Below, piece by piece: positions 37,491-46,457 of a stretch of 64,000 nucleotides of DNA. Within the stretch, counting starts at the first letter, position 1, and every line of letters starts with the position of its first letter. The position numbers and the translations under genes were made by a program. A model generated the notes under the pieces. That model saw only the letters and a program-made list of their open reading frames with translations. It made no database searches and was not told the origin of the DNA. This DNA comes from an uncultured Roseovarius sp. (lineage in GTDB: Bacteria; Pseudomonadota; Alphaproteobacteria; Rhodobacterales; Rhodobacteraceae), in the NCBI GenBank assembly GCA_951812895.1, contig OX638333.1, forward strand, positions 2,336,001 through 2,400,000. Direction: 5' to 3'.

Positions 37491-37518
37491 AAGCGCCAGT
37501 CTTGTACTGGCGCTTTTT
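37491..37518 (+). terminator. Rho-independent terminator after SBP 1
   Basis: AAGCGCCAGT (37491-37500), loop CTTGT, ACTGGCGCTT (37506-37515) and five Ts in the tail. A strong terminator that closes the amidinohydrolase-M20-SBP transcript. Confidence 0.9.
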
Positions 37519-37653
37519 CTTTTCGGAACCCGGCGCGCTGCGAATTGAAGTATCGTGATTTTGACTATAGCCCCCCTTCGAACGGATTTCGGCCTCGTAA
37601 TATACATATAAAGGGTCGTTTGACTCTTCTGCACTTCCTGCCACTTTGGCAAC

Positions 37654-38325
37654 ATGTGTGGAAAATTTGCAGCCGGTCACCTGACGCAAGCGCAGATGTT
37701 GGACATCATGGAAGGGTTTCTTAAAGCCCCGTGGCGCATTGACACCGAAGCCCCATCAATCACCAGTGGATTTCAGATCTGCCCATCAGAACAAATATCC
37801 GTCGCATATCTCTCTGATTCAGAAGGTATCATCAGTTCATGTCGATGGAACACCGGGCCGTCGATGAACGCACGGATCGAAAACGATAGCTACTGGCAAC
37901 AAAGCTGGAACAATGGCCGCTGCGTTATTCCGGCGGTTGGCTACTTTGAGAGTAGTGAAATCATCGAATTCAGTGGTCAACGCTGGCCGCATTTCATAAC
38001 CGTAGAGCGCAACGCGCCTGTTATGTTTTTTGCTGGTCTGCTCTCTCCGGACGGTAAGTCCTGTGCCATCATGACGCGTGATGCATCACCGCAGATTGCC
38101 AAAATTCACGACCGCATGCCTGTGATCTGCTCGGACACAGATATTGAACCTTGGTTGACCTACGATATGGATATCAGATCAGCACAGGCCGAATTAGGAG
38201 CGTCTTGGGAGGGCCGTTTCAACTGGCATACTGTGAAAGCGATAAAGCGAGGACGACGGGGGCCAGATGTGATTGAGCCGTTTGATCCGCCGGTTCAGAC
38301 CAGCTTTATGGATCGATTCATATGA
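37654..38325 (+). CDS. SRAP/HMCES (YedK-type) abasic-site protein
   Basis: The 223-residue protein has the SRAP-domain active residues: MCGKFA with the Cys at position 2 that bonds to abasic DNA, MNARIE (Asn), RCVIPAVGYFES (Glu) and IHDRMPVI (His). These proteins protect abasic sites in single-stranded DNA. It sits between the two substrate-binding genes with no link to their function; a LexA box was not seen. It is probably monocistronic. Confidence 0.93.
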   Translation: MCGKFAAGHLTQAQMLDIMEGFLKAPWRIDTEAPSITSGFQICPSEQISVAYLSDSEGIISSCRWNTGPSMNARIENDSYWQQSWNNGRCVIPAVGYFESSEIIEFSGQRWPHFITVERNAPVMFFAGLLSPDGKSCAIMTRDASPQIAKIHDRMPVICSDTDIEPWLTYDMDIRSAQAELGASWEGRFNWHTVKAIKRGRRGPDVIEPFDPPVQTSFMDRFI

Positions 38326-38535
38326 GTTGGAATTGTGTAAACTCCATCGTTTGAAAGTAAACTTTTCTGCGTCATTGACGCTGCCAGTGTAAAACAGCCA
38401 TTCCACGGTGCGGGTAAATGTGGATTCTAGAGGCTCTGACAGAACTGCAATGTTCCATATTTTGAGGTCAGGCGTGCCTGGCTGAACCGGAGGAGTTCTA
38501 GGCCTCTAAATACCTTCCGGCTCCTGGTCACCTCG

Positions 38536-39354
38536 TCAAATTCTCGGAGACAAGATCAGCTCTCCTTGCCTCAGAGAATTGTCTGTCCCTTCAAGAACAA
38601 TCTCTGGAATGTCCTCAGCGTCCTGATCGACGATCCCGCACAACTTCAATGCCTGACGAAGGTCGGGATTTTTGCCCAGATATTGCCAAACGCCCCTGAC
38701 ACAGCTGATGTCATGACGCGCTTCGGTTTCAACGCTCATGCTCAAACCGGAAAGGAAATTTGGGGGGTCTTGTTCTGAGCAGTACAGCATTGTCGCCCAT
38801 ATGCTGCGCCCGCTACCGATTTCGCGTTCAAGTATGGTTATGCGCTGAAACGCTTCCAAGGCGACGCCAGTGTATTTAACCCTGGACGGTACAAAAAACG
38901 CTTCGTCCAGTTTGCGATCTATTGTTTTTGTCAACCATGCATCATTTTCACGGTAGAGATGCACAAGGGTGCGTACCAAAATATTGCGGGCCGGTTCAGG
39001 GGCGAAATAGGCGTGATAATATCCTGCGTGCCGCTTCATCAAACTCTGGTTTGTTTTCGACCTCTGAGTAAGATTATCCAGCGCAACCTCGTAGCTGGTT
39101 TGCTTCACACCAAGCTTTGGCGGGCGCAGTCGAACGATGGCTTTGAACGAATCGTGGTGGAGCAAGATTTCATGATCATCCACGCCGAAGAAATCGCAAA
39201 TTTTTCGCAATGTCGCTAATGACGGTTGTGCGTGTCCATTGAGGTATTTATTGAACTGCTGTCGGTTAAAGCCAGCCCTTCGGCAAATGTCCGAAGTTGA
39301 CTTTCCATAGCTGCACAGGAGGCGCAGATTTTCCTGAACATTCTCTGATGACAT
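38536..39354 (-). CDS. XRE-family helix-turn-helix regulator
   Basis: The 272-residue protein has an N-terminal XRE helix-turn-helix (SDICRRAGFNRQQFNKYL then QPSLATLRKICDFFGVDDHE, about residues 18-58) and a C-terminal region of about 200 residues that I do not recognise. It faces the substrate-binding gene at 39487 and may control it, since both promoters would fall in 39355-39486. A repressor or activator of import is plausible but unproven. Confidence 0.85.
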   Translation of the reverse strand: MSSENVQENLRLLCSYGKSTSDICRRAGFNRQQFNKYLNGHAQPSLATLRKICDFFGVDDHEILLHHDSFKAIVRLRPPKLGVKQTSYEVALDNLTQRSKTNQSLMKRHAGYYHAYFAPEPARNILVRTLVHLYRENDAWLTKTIDRKLDEAFFVPSRVKYTGVALEAFQRITILEREIGSGRSIWATMLYCSEQDPPNFLSGLSMSVETEARHDISCVRGVWQYLGKNPDLRQALKLCGIVDQDAEDIPEIVLEGTDNSLRQGELILSPRI

Positions 39355-39486
39355 AAAAAATTATGTCATTTTATGCCCGAAGTAGTCAACAAGCATAACA
39401 TCAGAGCCCTTATTACAATTTCAATACACCCAAAGACTCCCTAGCGTTTGCCACAATCAAATCCAATCCACAGCGGGGAGACATTT

Positions 39487-41037
39487 ATGTTCCATTCCAA
39501 GATCAGCAAATTTTCAAATTTTAGCCAGGGGGTGACACGTTCCATAGCGGTTGCATCCTGTGTATGGGCGATGAGCCTGACAGGTGCAGCGGCGGAAACT
39601 CTGCGTATGGCTGTTCCATCCGACCCTGGTTATCTTGACCCCGCCTATTGGGGATCCACCGTAGATCAGTTTTTGATCGATAATCTGTACCCACGACTGG
39701 CCAAATATGCACCAGGTGATGAGTGGAAAATTGAACTCGATGCCGCCAAATCGGTCGATCTGTCAGATCCTCAGCACATCAAATTTGAACTTAAACCAGG
39801 GATCATGTGGTCTGGTGGTTACGGTGAACTAACCGCCGAGGACGTCAAGTATTCATACGAACGTCACTTGGATCCTGAAATGGAATCCGGAGTTGTTACC
39901 GAATATGCCTTCCTTGAAGAAGTTGAAGTGACGGGCAAATACACGGGAACTATCCACCTTTCTGAACCGTCAACAACATTCTGGTCATCAACGCTCGTTT
40001 ACACCGGCGGTGCTATCATTTCCAAAGCCGCTGCAGAAGAAGCCGGTGGATGGTTCGAGGCCACTCCTATGGCGACGACCGGCCCTTATATGCTCGGTGA
40101 CTTTGAGCCCGGCAACAAACTGGTGCTGGAGTTAAACCCGGACTGGACCGGCGACCCAGTTGACTTTGATAAGATCGTCCTGTTGCCGATCGGTGATGAG
40201 AACGCGGCAGAGCTCGCATTTGCCGCGGGCGAGATCGACTACACGCGCACTTCTTCCGGAAACTACGATACTCTGGTGGCAAACCCTCCCGCGGGAAGCG
40301 TGATCGAGCTTCGCCAGACTCTGGACCCACTCTTCCTCGGCATCAGTCAGACTCATGAAAGCCTGTCAGATGTACGGGTGCGCAAAGCGATCCAGCTGGC
40401 GCTTGACCTGCCAACAATTATCCAGGCCACAACTGGTGGTCATGGCAAACAGGCGACAGGATTTGTGGCCGAAGGCTTGGTAGGACATCGAGATGGAGAG
40501 GCTCTGATCCGAGACGTCGACGCTGCTCGTGCTTTGTTGGCAGAGGCTGGTGCAGAAGGACTAACTGTACGGCTGGATTACACCAACACCACTGCCCGCG
40601 ACACTGCCGCACAGATCATGCAGGCCAATCTGGCCGAGGCAGGTATCACTCTGGAACTGAATGGGCAGGATGAGGGCACTTTCTGGAGCGTCGATGAAAT
40701 TCGGGCAGCCGACCTTCAACTCCACTTGAAAGCCTGGACCGGGAACCCGGACGGCTACTACACGATGCAGTATTTCGTCGAAGATCAGATCGGTTACTGG
40801 AACTGGGAAGGCTATGCCAGCGATGAGTATGTTGCCTTGCTTCAGGAGGCACGTGCGGCTACCGACGATGCCGCTCGTGGTGAAATCTACAAGACCATGC
40901 AGGGTATGCTCGAAGACAGCGGTAGCTTTGTATTTGTGATGCAGGAACCTCTGGTATCGCTGCACCGCGATACAATCATCCCCGGAACCCTGCCTGATGG
41001 CCGCCCCGTGTTCCATGCGTTTCGAAAAGCGAACTAA
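39487..41037 (+). CDS. ABC peptide/nickel-type substrate-binding protein, Sec-exported (SBP 2)
   Basis: The 516-residue protein from ATG 39487 (ribosome site GGGGAGA) has a Sec signal peptide ending around SLTGAAAE, and the SBP_bac_5 fold: TLRMAVPSDPGYLDPAYWG, IKFELKPGIMWSGGYGELTA and the SDVRVRKAIQLALDLPTI block. It is immediately upstream of two permeases and a fused ATPase, so it is the dedicated binding protein of this importer. A strong hairpin separates it from the first permease gene, possibly raising binding-protein mRNA over membrane-protein mRNA. Confidence 0.93.
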   Translation: MFHSKISKFSNFSQGVTRSIAVASCVWAMSLTGAAAETLRMAVPSDPGYLDPAYWGSTVDQFLIDNLYPRLAKYAPGDEWKIELDAAKSVDLSDPQHIKFELKPGIMWSGGYGELTAEDVKYSYERHLDPEMESGVVTEYAFLEEVEVTGKYTGTIHLSEPSTTFWSSTLVYTGGAIISKAAAEEAGGWFEATPMATTGPYMLGDFEPGNKLVLELNPDWTGDPVDFDKIVLLPIGDENAAELAFAAGEIDYTRTSSGNYDTLVANPPAGSVIELRQTLDPLFLGISQTHESLSDVRVRKAIQLALDLPTIIQATTGGHGKQATGFVAEGLVGHRDGEALIRDVDAARALLAEAGAEGLTVRLDYTNTTARDTAAQIMQANLAEAGITLELNGQDEGTFWSVDEIRAADLQLHLKAWTGNPDGYYTMQYFVEDQIGYWNWEGYASDEYVALLQEARAATDDAARGEIYKTMQGMLEDSGSFVFVMQEPLVSLHRDTIIPGTLPDGRPVFHAFRKAN

Positions 41038-41050
41038 GCCATAAACCCTT

Positions 41051-41085
41051 ATCGGGAGCGGCGGAAAATTTGTGCCGCTCCCGAT
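41051..41085 (+). other. Strong intercistronic hairpin between SBP 2 and the permease
   Basis: ATCGGGAGCGGC (41051-41062) and its exact complement (41074-41085) form a 12-bp stem with an 11-nt loop and no T tract. Position and lack of Ts suggest an mRNA-stabilising or attenuating structure, as known between binding-protein and permease genes in other ABC operons. Confidence 0.7.
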
Positions 41086-41122
41086 CATCTAACGGCTGCC
41101 CCCTCCACAGAAAGCTTTTCCC

Positions 41123-42070
41123 ATGCTTGCCTATTGTCTCAAGCGTATTGGCCTTGGCGTCCTGGTGTTGATGCTCGCCATTTCGAGCCTCTACATCCTG
41201 ATTCAGGCCGCACCCGGCGATCCGGCCAGCGCCATGCTGGGGCCGCGCGCCACGCCCGCACTCAAGGCTGCAATCAGCGAAAAGCTTGGGTTGGACCAGC
41301 CGATGCCGGTTCAGGTGTTCAACTACCTGATAAGCGTTCTGCAGGGTGATCTGGGAACCGACCTCAAAAGCAAGCAACCGGTGCTTAACACGCTCAAGAT
41401 CCATCTGCCGCGGACGCTCGAACTGCTCGGGGCTTCGGTCCTGATCGCGGCACTTATCGGCATCCCGTTAGGCTGCATCGCAGCAGTGCGCCGGAACAGC
41501 CTGTTTGACCGTGCAATTGGCCTCTTGTCGGTCAGCGTGATCGCAGTACCCGCAGTTATCATTGCAATCTTCGGCATGCTGGTCTTTGCCGTCGGACTGG
41601 GCTGGGTGCCAGCCATTGGCGCCGGTGAGGAAGAGGGCATTTTGGGCCTGCTGCACCATCTGATACTGCCCGCCATTGCCGTCGGCATCGGCTGGGTCGG
41701 TTACATTGCACGGCTTGTGCGCGCCTCAATGATTGAAGTGCTTTCGACCAACTATGTCCGTAACGCCCGCGCCTTTGGCTTGCCGGAACGGCAAATCATT
41801 TACCGCTATGCGCTGCGCATTGCCGTGGCCCCCACAATCACCGTGATCGGTATTGGTGTCGGTGTGATGATGGGCAGCGCTGTATTTGTGGAAATCGTGT
41901 TTGCCCGCCCCGGTATTGGCAAACTGATGTATGAAGCAGTGCTCTTGCGCAACTACCCGGTCTCTTTGGGCGCTGTGCTCGCGGCCTCATTTATCCTGAT
42001 TGTCGCGACGACAATTTCCGACATCCTCAATGCCATTATCGATCCCCGCTTTTTGGAGTCAGGCGAATGA
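41123..42070 (+). CDS. ABC transporter permease, DppB-type
   Basis: The 315-residue inner-membrane permease starts MLAYCLKRIGLGVLVLMLAI, with hydrophobic segments around 9-29, 100-125, 135-160, 175-195 and 280-300. The inner-membrane-component signature and the RNARAFGLPERQIIYRYALR EAA-loop region, which contacts the ATPase, are present. It forms the DppB half of the pore and overlaps the next permease gene by 4 bp. Confidence 0.95.
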   Translation: MLAYCLKRIGLGVLVLMLAISSLYILIQAAPGDPASAMLGPRATPALKAAISEKLGLDQPMPVQVFNYLISVLQGDLGTDLKSKQPVLNTLKIHLPRTLELLGASVLIAALIGIPLGCIAAVRRNSLFDRAIGLLSVSVIAVPAVIIAIFGMLVFAVGLGWVPAIGAGEEEGILGLLHHLILPAIAVGIGWVGYIARLVRASMIEVLSTNYVRNARAFGLPERQIIYRYALRIAVAPTITVIGIGVGVMMGSAVFVEIVFARPGIGKLMYEAVLLRNYPVSLGAVLAASFILIVATTISDILNAIIDPRFLESGE

Positions 42071-42945
42071 GCGTATCCGATACCAATCTCCAAACCACAC
42101 GTGGCGCATTCCTGGATGGATTTCTGCGGCTGATGTCAGACCCTATGGGCGCCGTTGGTGTCGTGTTGGTTATCTTGTTAGTTCTGTCCGCTGTCTTTGC
42201 GGGCGTATTATCGCCCTATGACCCGGCCGCAATTGATGTCCCGTCGAAGCTGCAGGCGCCGTCATGGTCACATTGGCTGGGCACTGATCAGCTGGGCCGC
42301 GATGTGCTGTCCCGCGCGCTGTATGGTGGCCAAATCGCGTTGAGTGTCGCGCTGATCTCAACCGCTATGGCGGTGGGGCTTGGCGTTATCCTCGGCATGA
42401 TCGCAGGGTTCGGGCCAAAGTGGCTGGACAATCCTATTGTTCTGGCCTTTGACACCGTGCGCGCTTACCCCGTCATCATCCTTGCTCTTGCAGTCGGCCC
42501 CATCTTTGGCGCCGGCCTGAACACCGTGATCGGCATTCTGGTCGTCACCTCCGTCCCCTACTATGGCCGGATTGTACGTACCTCTGTCATCTCAGCCTCA
42601 AAAGCCGACTATGTTGAGGCCTTGATGGCCATGGGGATGAGCCGGGCACGTATCCTGGCACGCCACATCCTGCCCAACATCATAGGCCCGATCCTGATCC
42701 TCGCCTCTATGGATATCCCGGTTTTCATCGCTGCCGAAGCCGGGCTTAGCTTTCTTGGCGTGGGGGTAAAGCCGCCGCAGTCAAGCTGGGGGTTGATCCT
42801 TGATGACGGATACAAATTCATTCGCCAGACCTATTGGCTGGTCATTGCTGGCTCAGTGCCATTGATCACCGCGACACTGGGCTTCACTTTCCTGGGCGAG
42901 GCGCTGAGGGACACGTTTGACCCCAAACTGCGCAGGGGGGTCTGA
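42067..42945 (+). CDS. ABC transporter permease, DppC-type
   Basis: The 292-residue inner-membrane permease is the DppC-like partner. It has an N-terminal OppC-type segment (GAVGVVLVILLVLSAVFAGV), the conserved HWLGTDQLGRDVLSRALYGG and the EAA-loop DYVEALMAMGMSRARILARH. The start overlaps the dppB stop as ATGA. Together with the previous protein it forms the importer channel for the SBP 2 substrate. Confidence 0.95.
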   Translation: MSVSDTNLQTTRGAFLDGFLRLMSDPMGAVGVVLVILLVLSAVFAGVLSPYDPAAIDVPSKLQAPSWSHWLGTDQLGRDVLSRALYGGQIALSVALISTAMAVGLGVILGMIAGFGPKWLDNPIVLAFDTVRAYPVIILALAVGPIFGAGLNTVIGILVVTSVPYYGRIVRTSVISASKADYVEALMAMGMSRARILARHILPNIIGPILILASMDIPVFIAAEAGLSFLGVGVKPPQSSWGLILDDGYKFIRQTYWLVIAGSVPLITATLGFTFLGEALRDTFDPKLRRGV

Positions 42946-42948
42946 GCC

Positions 42949-44631
42949 ATGTCTGAGCCTCTTCTGGAAGTGCACGAACTCGCCGTCAAATACGGATCGC
43001 AATCCGCTGTCAACTGGGCCAGCTTCAATCTGGAACGCAACCGTGTGCTGGGCATTGTCGGGGAAAGTGGATCCGGCAAATCCACCCTGATCTGGGCTTT
43101 GACGCGGCTGTTACCCGATATCGCCACGATCACCAGCGGCTCTGTCCACTTCGAGGGCCGGGACCTGTTGCGTCTCTCCCCCGAGCAGTTGCGCAAACTG
43201 CGCGGCACCCGGATTTCCTACATTTCACAAGACCCCATGAGTGCCCTCACACCAGCGCTGACCATCGGCAAGCAGATGATGGATGTTCTTTATCGCGAAC
43301 CATGGAGTCAGAAGGAAAAGTGGTCCCGCTGCGTTGACGCGCTCGATTGGGTCAGCCTGCCGGACCCGGCAGCGCGGATGAAAATGTATCCTTACGAATT
43401 GTCCGGTGGCCAGCGTCAGCGTGTTTCGATTGCGATGGCCCTGCTGTTAGAGCCCGATTTGGTAATTGCAGATGAACCGACAACAGCGCTTGATGCCACG
43501 CTTGAGGTCGAAATTCTTGACCTGCTGCGCCGCCTTCAACGTGAAACGGAAAGTGCGGTCATTTTCGTGACCCATCACCTGGGCGTTGTTTCAAGCCTGT
43601 GTGACGACGTTCTGGTGATGAACCGCGGTGATATTGTTGAAGCGGGCCCAGTGGCAGACGTGTTTGCGAACCCGAAAAATGACTACACCAAGATGCTGCT
43701 GCGCTGCGATCCGGCACGGATCGACCAATCCACCAGACGACTGCCCTCAATGGCGGACGATCTGAACACGCCGATCAGAATCTTCACCGGACCTTCGGAT
43801 CGGGTGAAATCCGATCAGCCTGCGGTGCTGGAGGTGACAAATCTATGCGTGAATTTCACCAAGACCGACATGTTGCCGACGTGGCTTGGCGGCAAATCTC
43901 AGTTGATCCGCGCGGTGCGCGATGTCAGCTTATCCGTGCACAAGGGTGAAACCCTTGCATTGGTAGGCGAAAGCGGTTCGGGCAAAACAACGATTGCCCG
44001 TTCAGTTCTCGGGCTGATCGGGGCTGATAGCGGCTCGGTTACTGTCACCGGGCGCACGGTCGACCGCGGCGACAGTCAGGTACTGAAATCGGTGCGTGCC
44101 TGCACATCTATGATGTTTCAGGATCCGGTCGGCTCGCTCAGTCCACGGGTAACAATCGGTGAGCAAATCCTGGAACCGCTGATCGTACAAGGCCAACGTG
44201 ACCGGAACCGCCAGGAGACATTGGACCGGCTGCTGACCAATGTCGGCCTGCCCACCAGCTTCGCCTCGCGCTATCCACACCAGCTGTCGGGTGGACAGGC
44301 ACGCCGTGTTGGTGTCGCCCGGGCACTTGCACTCGATCCCGAGCTGATCATCGCCGATGAACCCACTGCGGGCCTTGATGTGTCGGTGCAGGGTGAAGTC
44401 CTGAATCTGCTTAATGAAATTCAGGAACGCACCGGTGTGTCCATCCTGATCATCACCCATAACATGAGCGTCGTGCGCCACTGTGCCGATCGCGTGGTTG
44501 TTCTGCTGAACGGCGAAGTCGTGGAATCCGGTCCCTGCGCCCAGATATTCGACGCGCCTGAACATGATTACACACGAGCCCTGATCGCCGCATCGCAGCA
44601 CGAATTACCTGAGCTCTCTGAAACGGAGTGA
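42949..44631 (+). CDS. Fused double ATPase of the peptide-type ABC importer (DppD-DppF)
   Basis: The 560-residue protein carries two complete nucleotide-binding domains: Walker A GESGSGKST with signature LSGGQRQR in the first half (about 1-255) and GESGSGKTT with LSGGQARR in the second (about 290-550). Both halves have Walker B ADEPT and the His switch. Two ATPases are normally separate genes (dppD and dppF); fusion is common in some proteobacterial importers. It starts 3 bp after the permease stop. Each domain should contribute one site. Confidence 0.95.
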   Translation: MSEPLLEVHELAVKYGSQSAVNWASFNLERNRVLGIVGESGSGKSTLIWALTRLLPDIATITSGSVHFEGRDLLRLSPEQLRKLRGTRISYISQDPMSALTPALTIGKQMMDVLYREPWSQKEKWSRCVDALDWVSLPDPAARMKMYPYELSGGQRQRVSIAMALLLEPDLVIADEPTTALDATLEVEILDLLRRLQRETESAVIFVTHHLGVVSSLCDDVLVMNRGDIVEAGPVADVFANPKNDYTKMLLRCDPARIDQSTRRLPSMADDLNTPIRIFTGPSDRVKSDQPAVLEVTNLCVNFTKTDMLPTWLGGKSQLIRAVRDVSLSVHKGETLALVGESGSGKTTIARSVLGLIGADSGSVTVTGRTVDRGDSQVLKSVRACTSMMFQDPVGSLSPRVTIGEQILEPLIVQGQRDRNRQETLDRLLTNVGLPTSFASRYPHQLSGGQARRVGVARALALDPELIIADEPTAGLDVSVQGEVLNLLNEIQERTGVSILIITHNMSVVRHCADRVVVLLNGEVVESGPCAQIFDAPEHDYTRALIAASQHELPELSETE

Positions 44632-44739
44632 AACTGCTGATTTATCTGTTTCATAGCTTTGCGCCCTGAGATTTCCGCTTGTTGCGGCATCACACGTAAG
44701 CGCGGCAATTTCTGCCGCCGTTTCTAATAGGAGAAGATC

Positions 44740-46392
44740 ATGACTGATCTGATAATTTTGAATGGTCAAGTTCTGACATTTGACGGCCCCGACGTTGAGG
44801 CGCTTGCCATTTCTGACGGGGTTATCACAGCCGTTGGATCAAATTCAGAAATTCGCGAACTGGCCGGATCGGCAAGGGTAATCGATGCGCAGGGAAACAC
44901 TGTTTTACCCGGCTTCATCGACAGTCACGTTCATCTGTTTCAAGGCGGTGCCGAGCTTGAATACCTGAACCTTTACAACGTGTACGGCCCCGACCGTATA
45001 AAAGCAGCTGTTGAGCCCTACTCGGCCTCCCGCCCTGATGATGTTCTCTTGTTTGCAAACTGCATCGAATACAACGCTTTCGGAGACCGGCCGACAACAC
45101 GGCAAGACCTTGATGCCGTTGTTCCTGACCGGCCTTTCTTTGTTATGGCAAGCGATGGCCATACCGGATGGGCTAACACCAAGGCGCTTGAGCTGACCGG
45201 GTTATTGAACGGTAAAGACGTCGACGAAGGGTCTGAGATTGTTATGGCCGCCGACGGCACGGCAACCGGAGAATTGCGTGAAGCAGCAGCTGTTGGCCCT
45301 CTTTATGCACATACCCCACTGGGCGGACGCGAAGCTGCTGGTAGTGTCACGGGCGCTGACCCGATTCCCACACCGACGGCAGCAGAACGTTCCGCCGACA
45401 AGGGCGTTCTGGCCAGAGGGCTGGAATTTTGTGCCTCTCATGGCATCACCGGCCTGCATAACATGGATGGCAATTTCTATCAGCTGGAACTCTTGGCCGA
45501 GCTGGAAAAAGAGGGGTCTCTTCTGTGTCGTACAGAGGTTCCAATGCATCTCAAGCACACAGATCCCCTGGACCGTTTGGAAGAAGCTGCACAAATGCGT
45601 GCGCAATATTCCAGCGATATGCTTTGGTCCGCCCGGGTCAAGATGTTCATCGATGGCGTCATCGACAACCGCACCGCTTTTATGCTCCAACCCTACCCGG
45701 GAACTGACAGTTGCAGCGCCCCGCTATTTTCGGACGAGCACTTCAAACAGGCCTGCATCCGCGCAGACGCAATGGGCCTGCAGATTTCGGTTCATGCAAT
45801 CGGAGATGCAGCCGTTCGAAGCACACTAGACGGCTATGAAGCCGCTCAAAAGGCCAATGGTGCGCGCGACAGCCGCCACAGGATCGAACATATCGAAGTG
45901 ATCAATCCCGCAGACATTCCGCGACTGGCAGAACTCGGCGTGGTCGCCTCTCTGCAGCCATTGCACTCACCGCGTTCCGGCTTTTTTGGAGGTTATGAAC
46001 CGGGCGATATTCTCCACGATTTCCAGATTGAACAGGCTTGCCCCTGGCAAACGATGCGCAACGCCGGGGCCAGGGTTGTATTTTCAACCGACTGGCCCGT
46101 TGTTCCGGTAGATGTGATGCAAACCATCCAAGGAGCGGTCTGCGGTTTGGATCCGTCGGCTTCCGTGTCTGACAGGTCTCAGTTCCAAACGCTGCGGGAC
46201 TCTCTGGCGTCTTACACATGTGACAATGCCTGGGTCGAATTTAACGAGCACCGCAAAGGGAAACTGCGCCCGGGAATGATGGCTGATGTCGTCGTGATGG
46301 ACAGCGATATCGAAGCGCTGCCCGAGGAAAAACTTGGATCAGCATGTGCAGCCGTCACCATCTGCGGCGGCAGGGTCACTTACGAAGCGTAA
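44740..46392 (+). CDS. YtcJ-like amidohydrolase
   Basis: The 550-residue metal-dependent amidohydrolase has GFIDSHVHLFQGG (HxH metal site) near residue 60, the ISVHAIGDAAVRSTLDGYEA block with a His ligand, HRIEHIEV and FSTDWPVVP with the catalytic Asp. It resembles YtcJ/AepA-type proteins, whose substrates are mostly unknown. It follows the ATPase by about 108 bp with its own ribosome site (AGGAGA), and it likely acts on a substrate brought in by the importer. Confidence 0.88.
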   Translation: MTDLIILNGQVLTFDGPDVEALAISDGVITAVGSNSEIRELAGSARVIDAQGNTVLPGFIDSHVHLFQGGAELEYLNLYNVYGPDRIKAAVEPYSASRPDDVLLFANCIEYNAFGDRPTTRQDLDAVVPDRPFFVMASDGHTGWANTKALELTGLLNGKDVDEGSEIVMAADGTATGELREAAAVGPLYAHTPLGGREAAGSVTGADPIPTPTAAERSADKGVLARGLEFCASHGITGLHNMDGNFYQLELLAELEKEGSLLCRTEVPMHLKHTDPLDRLEEAAQMRAQYSSDMLWSARVKMFIDGVIDNRTAFMLQPYPGTDSCSAPLFSDEHFKQACIRADAMGLQISVHAIGDAAVRSTLDGYEAAQKANGARDSRHRIEHIEVINPADIPRLAELGVVASLQPLHSPRSGFFGGYEPGDILHDFQIEQACPWQTMRNAGARVVFSTDWPVVPVDVMQTIQGAVCGLDPSASVSDRSQFQTLRDSLASYTCDNAWVEFNEHRKGKLRPGMMADVVVMDSDIEALPEEKLGSACAAVTICGGRVTYEA

Positions 46393-46457
46393 CTACAATA
46401 GCACACTGTAGAATAACTAAAATAACTCAAACACCAGAATTCGGAAAGGCCCGGCTG

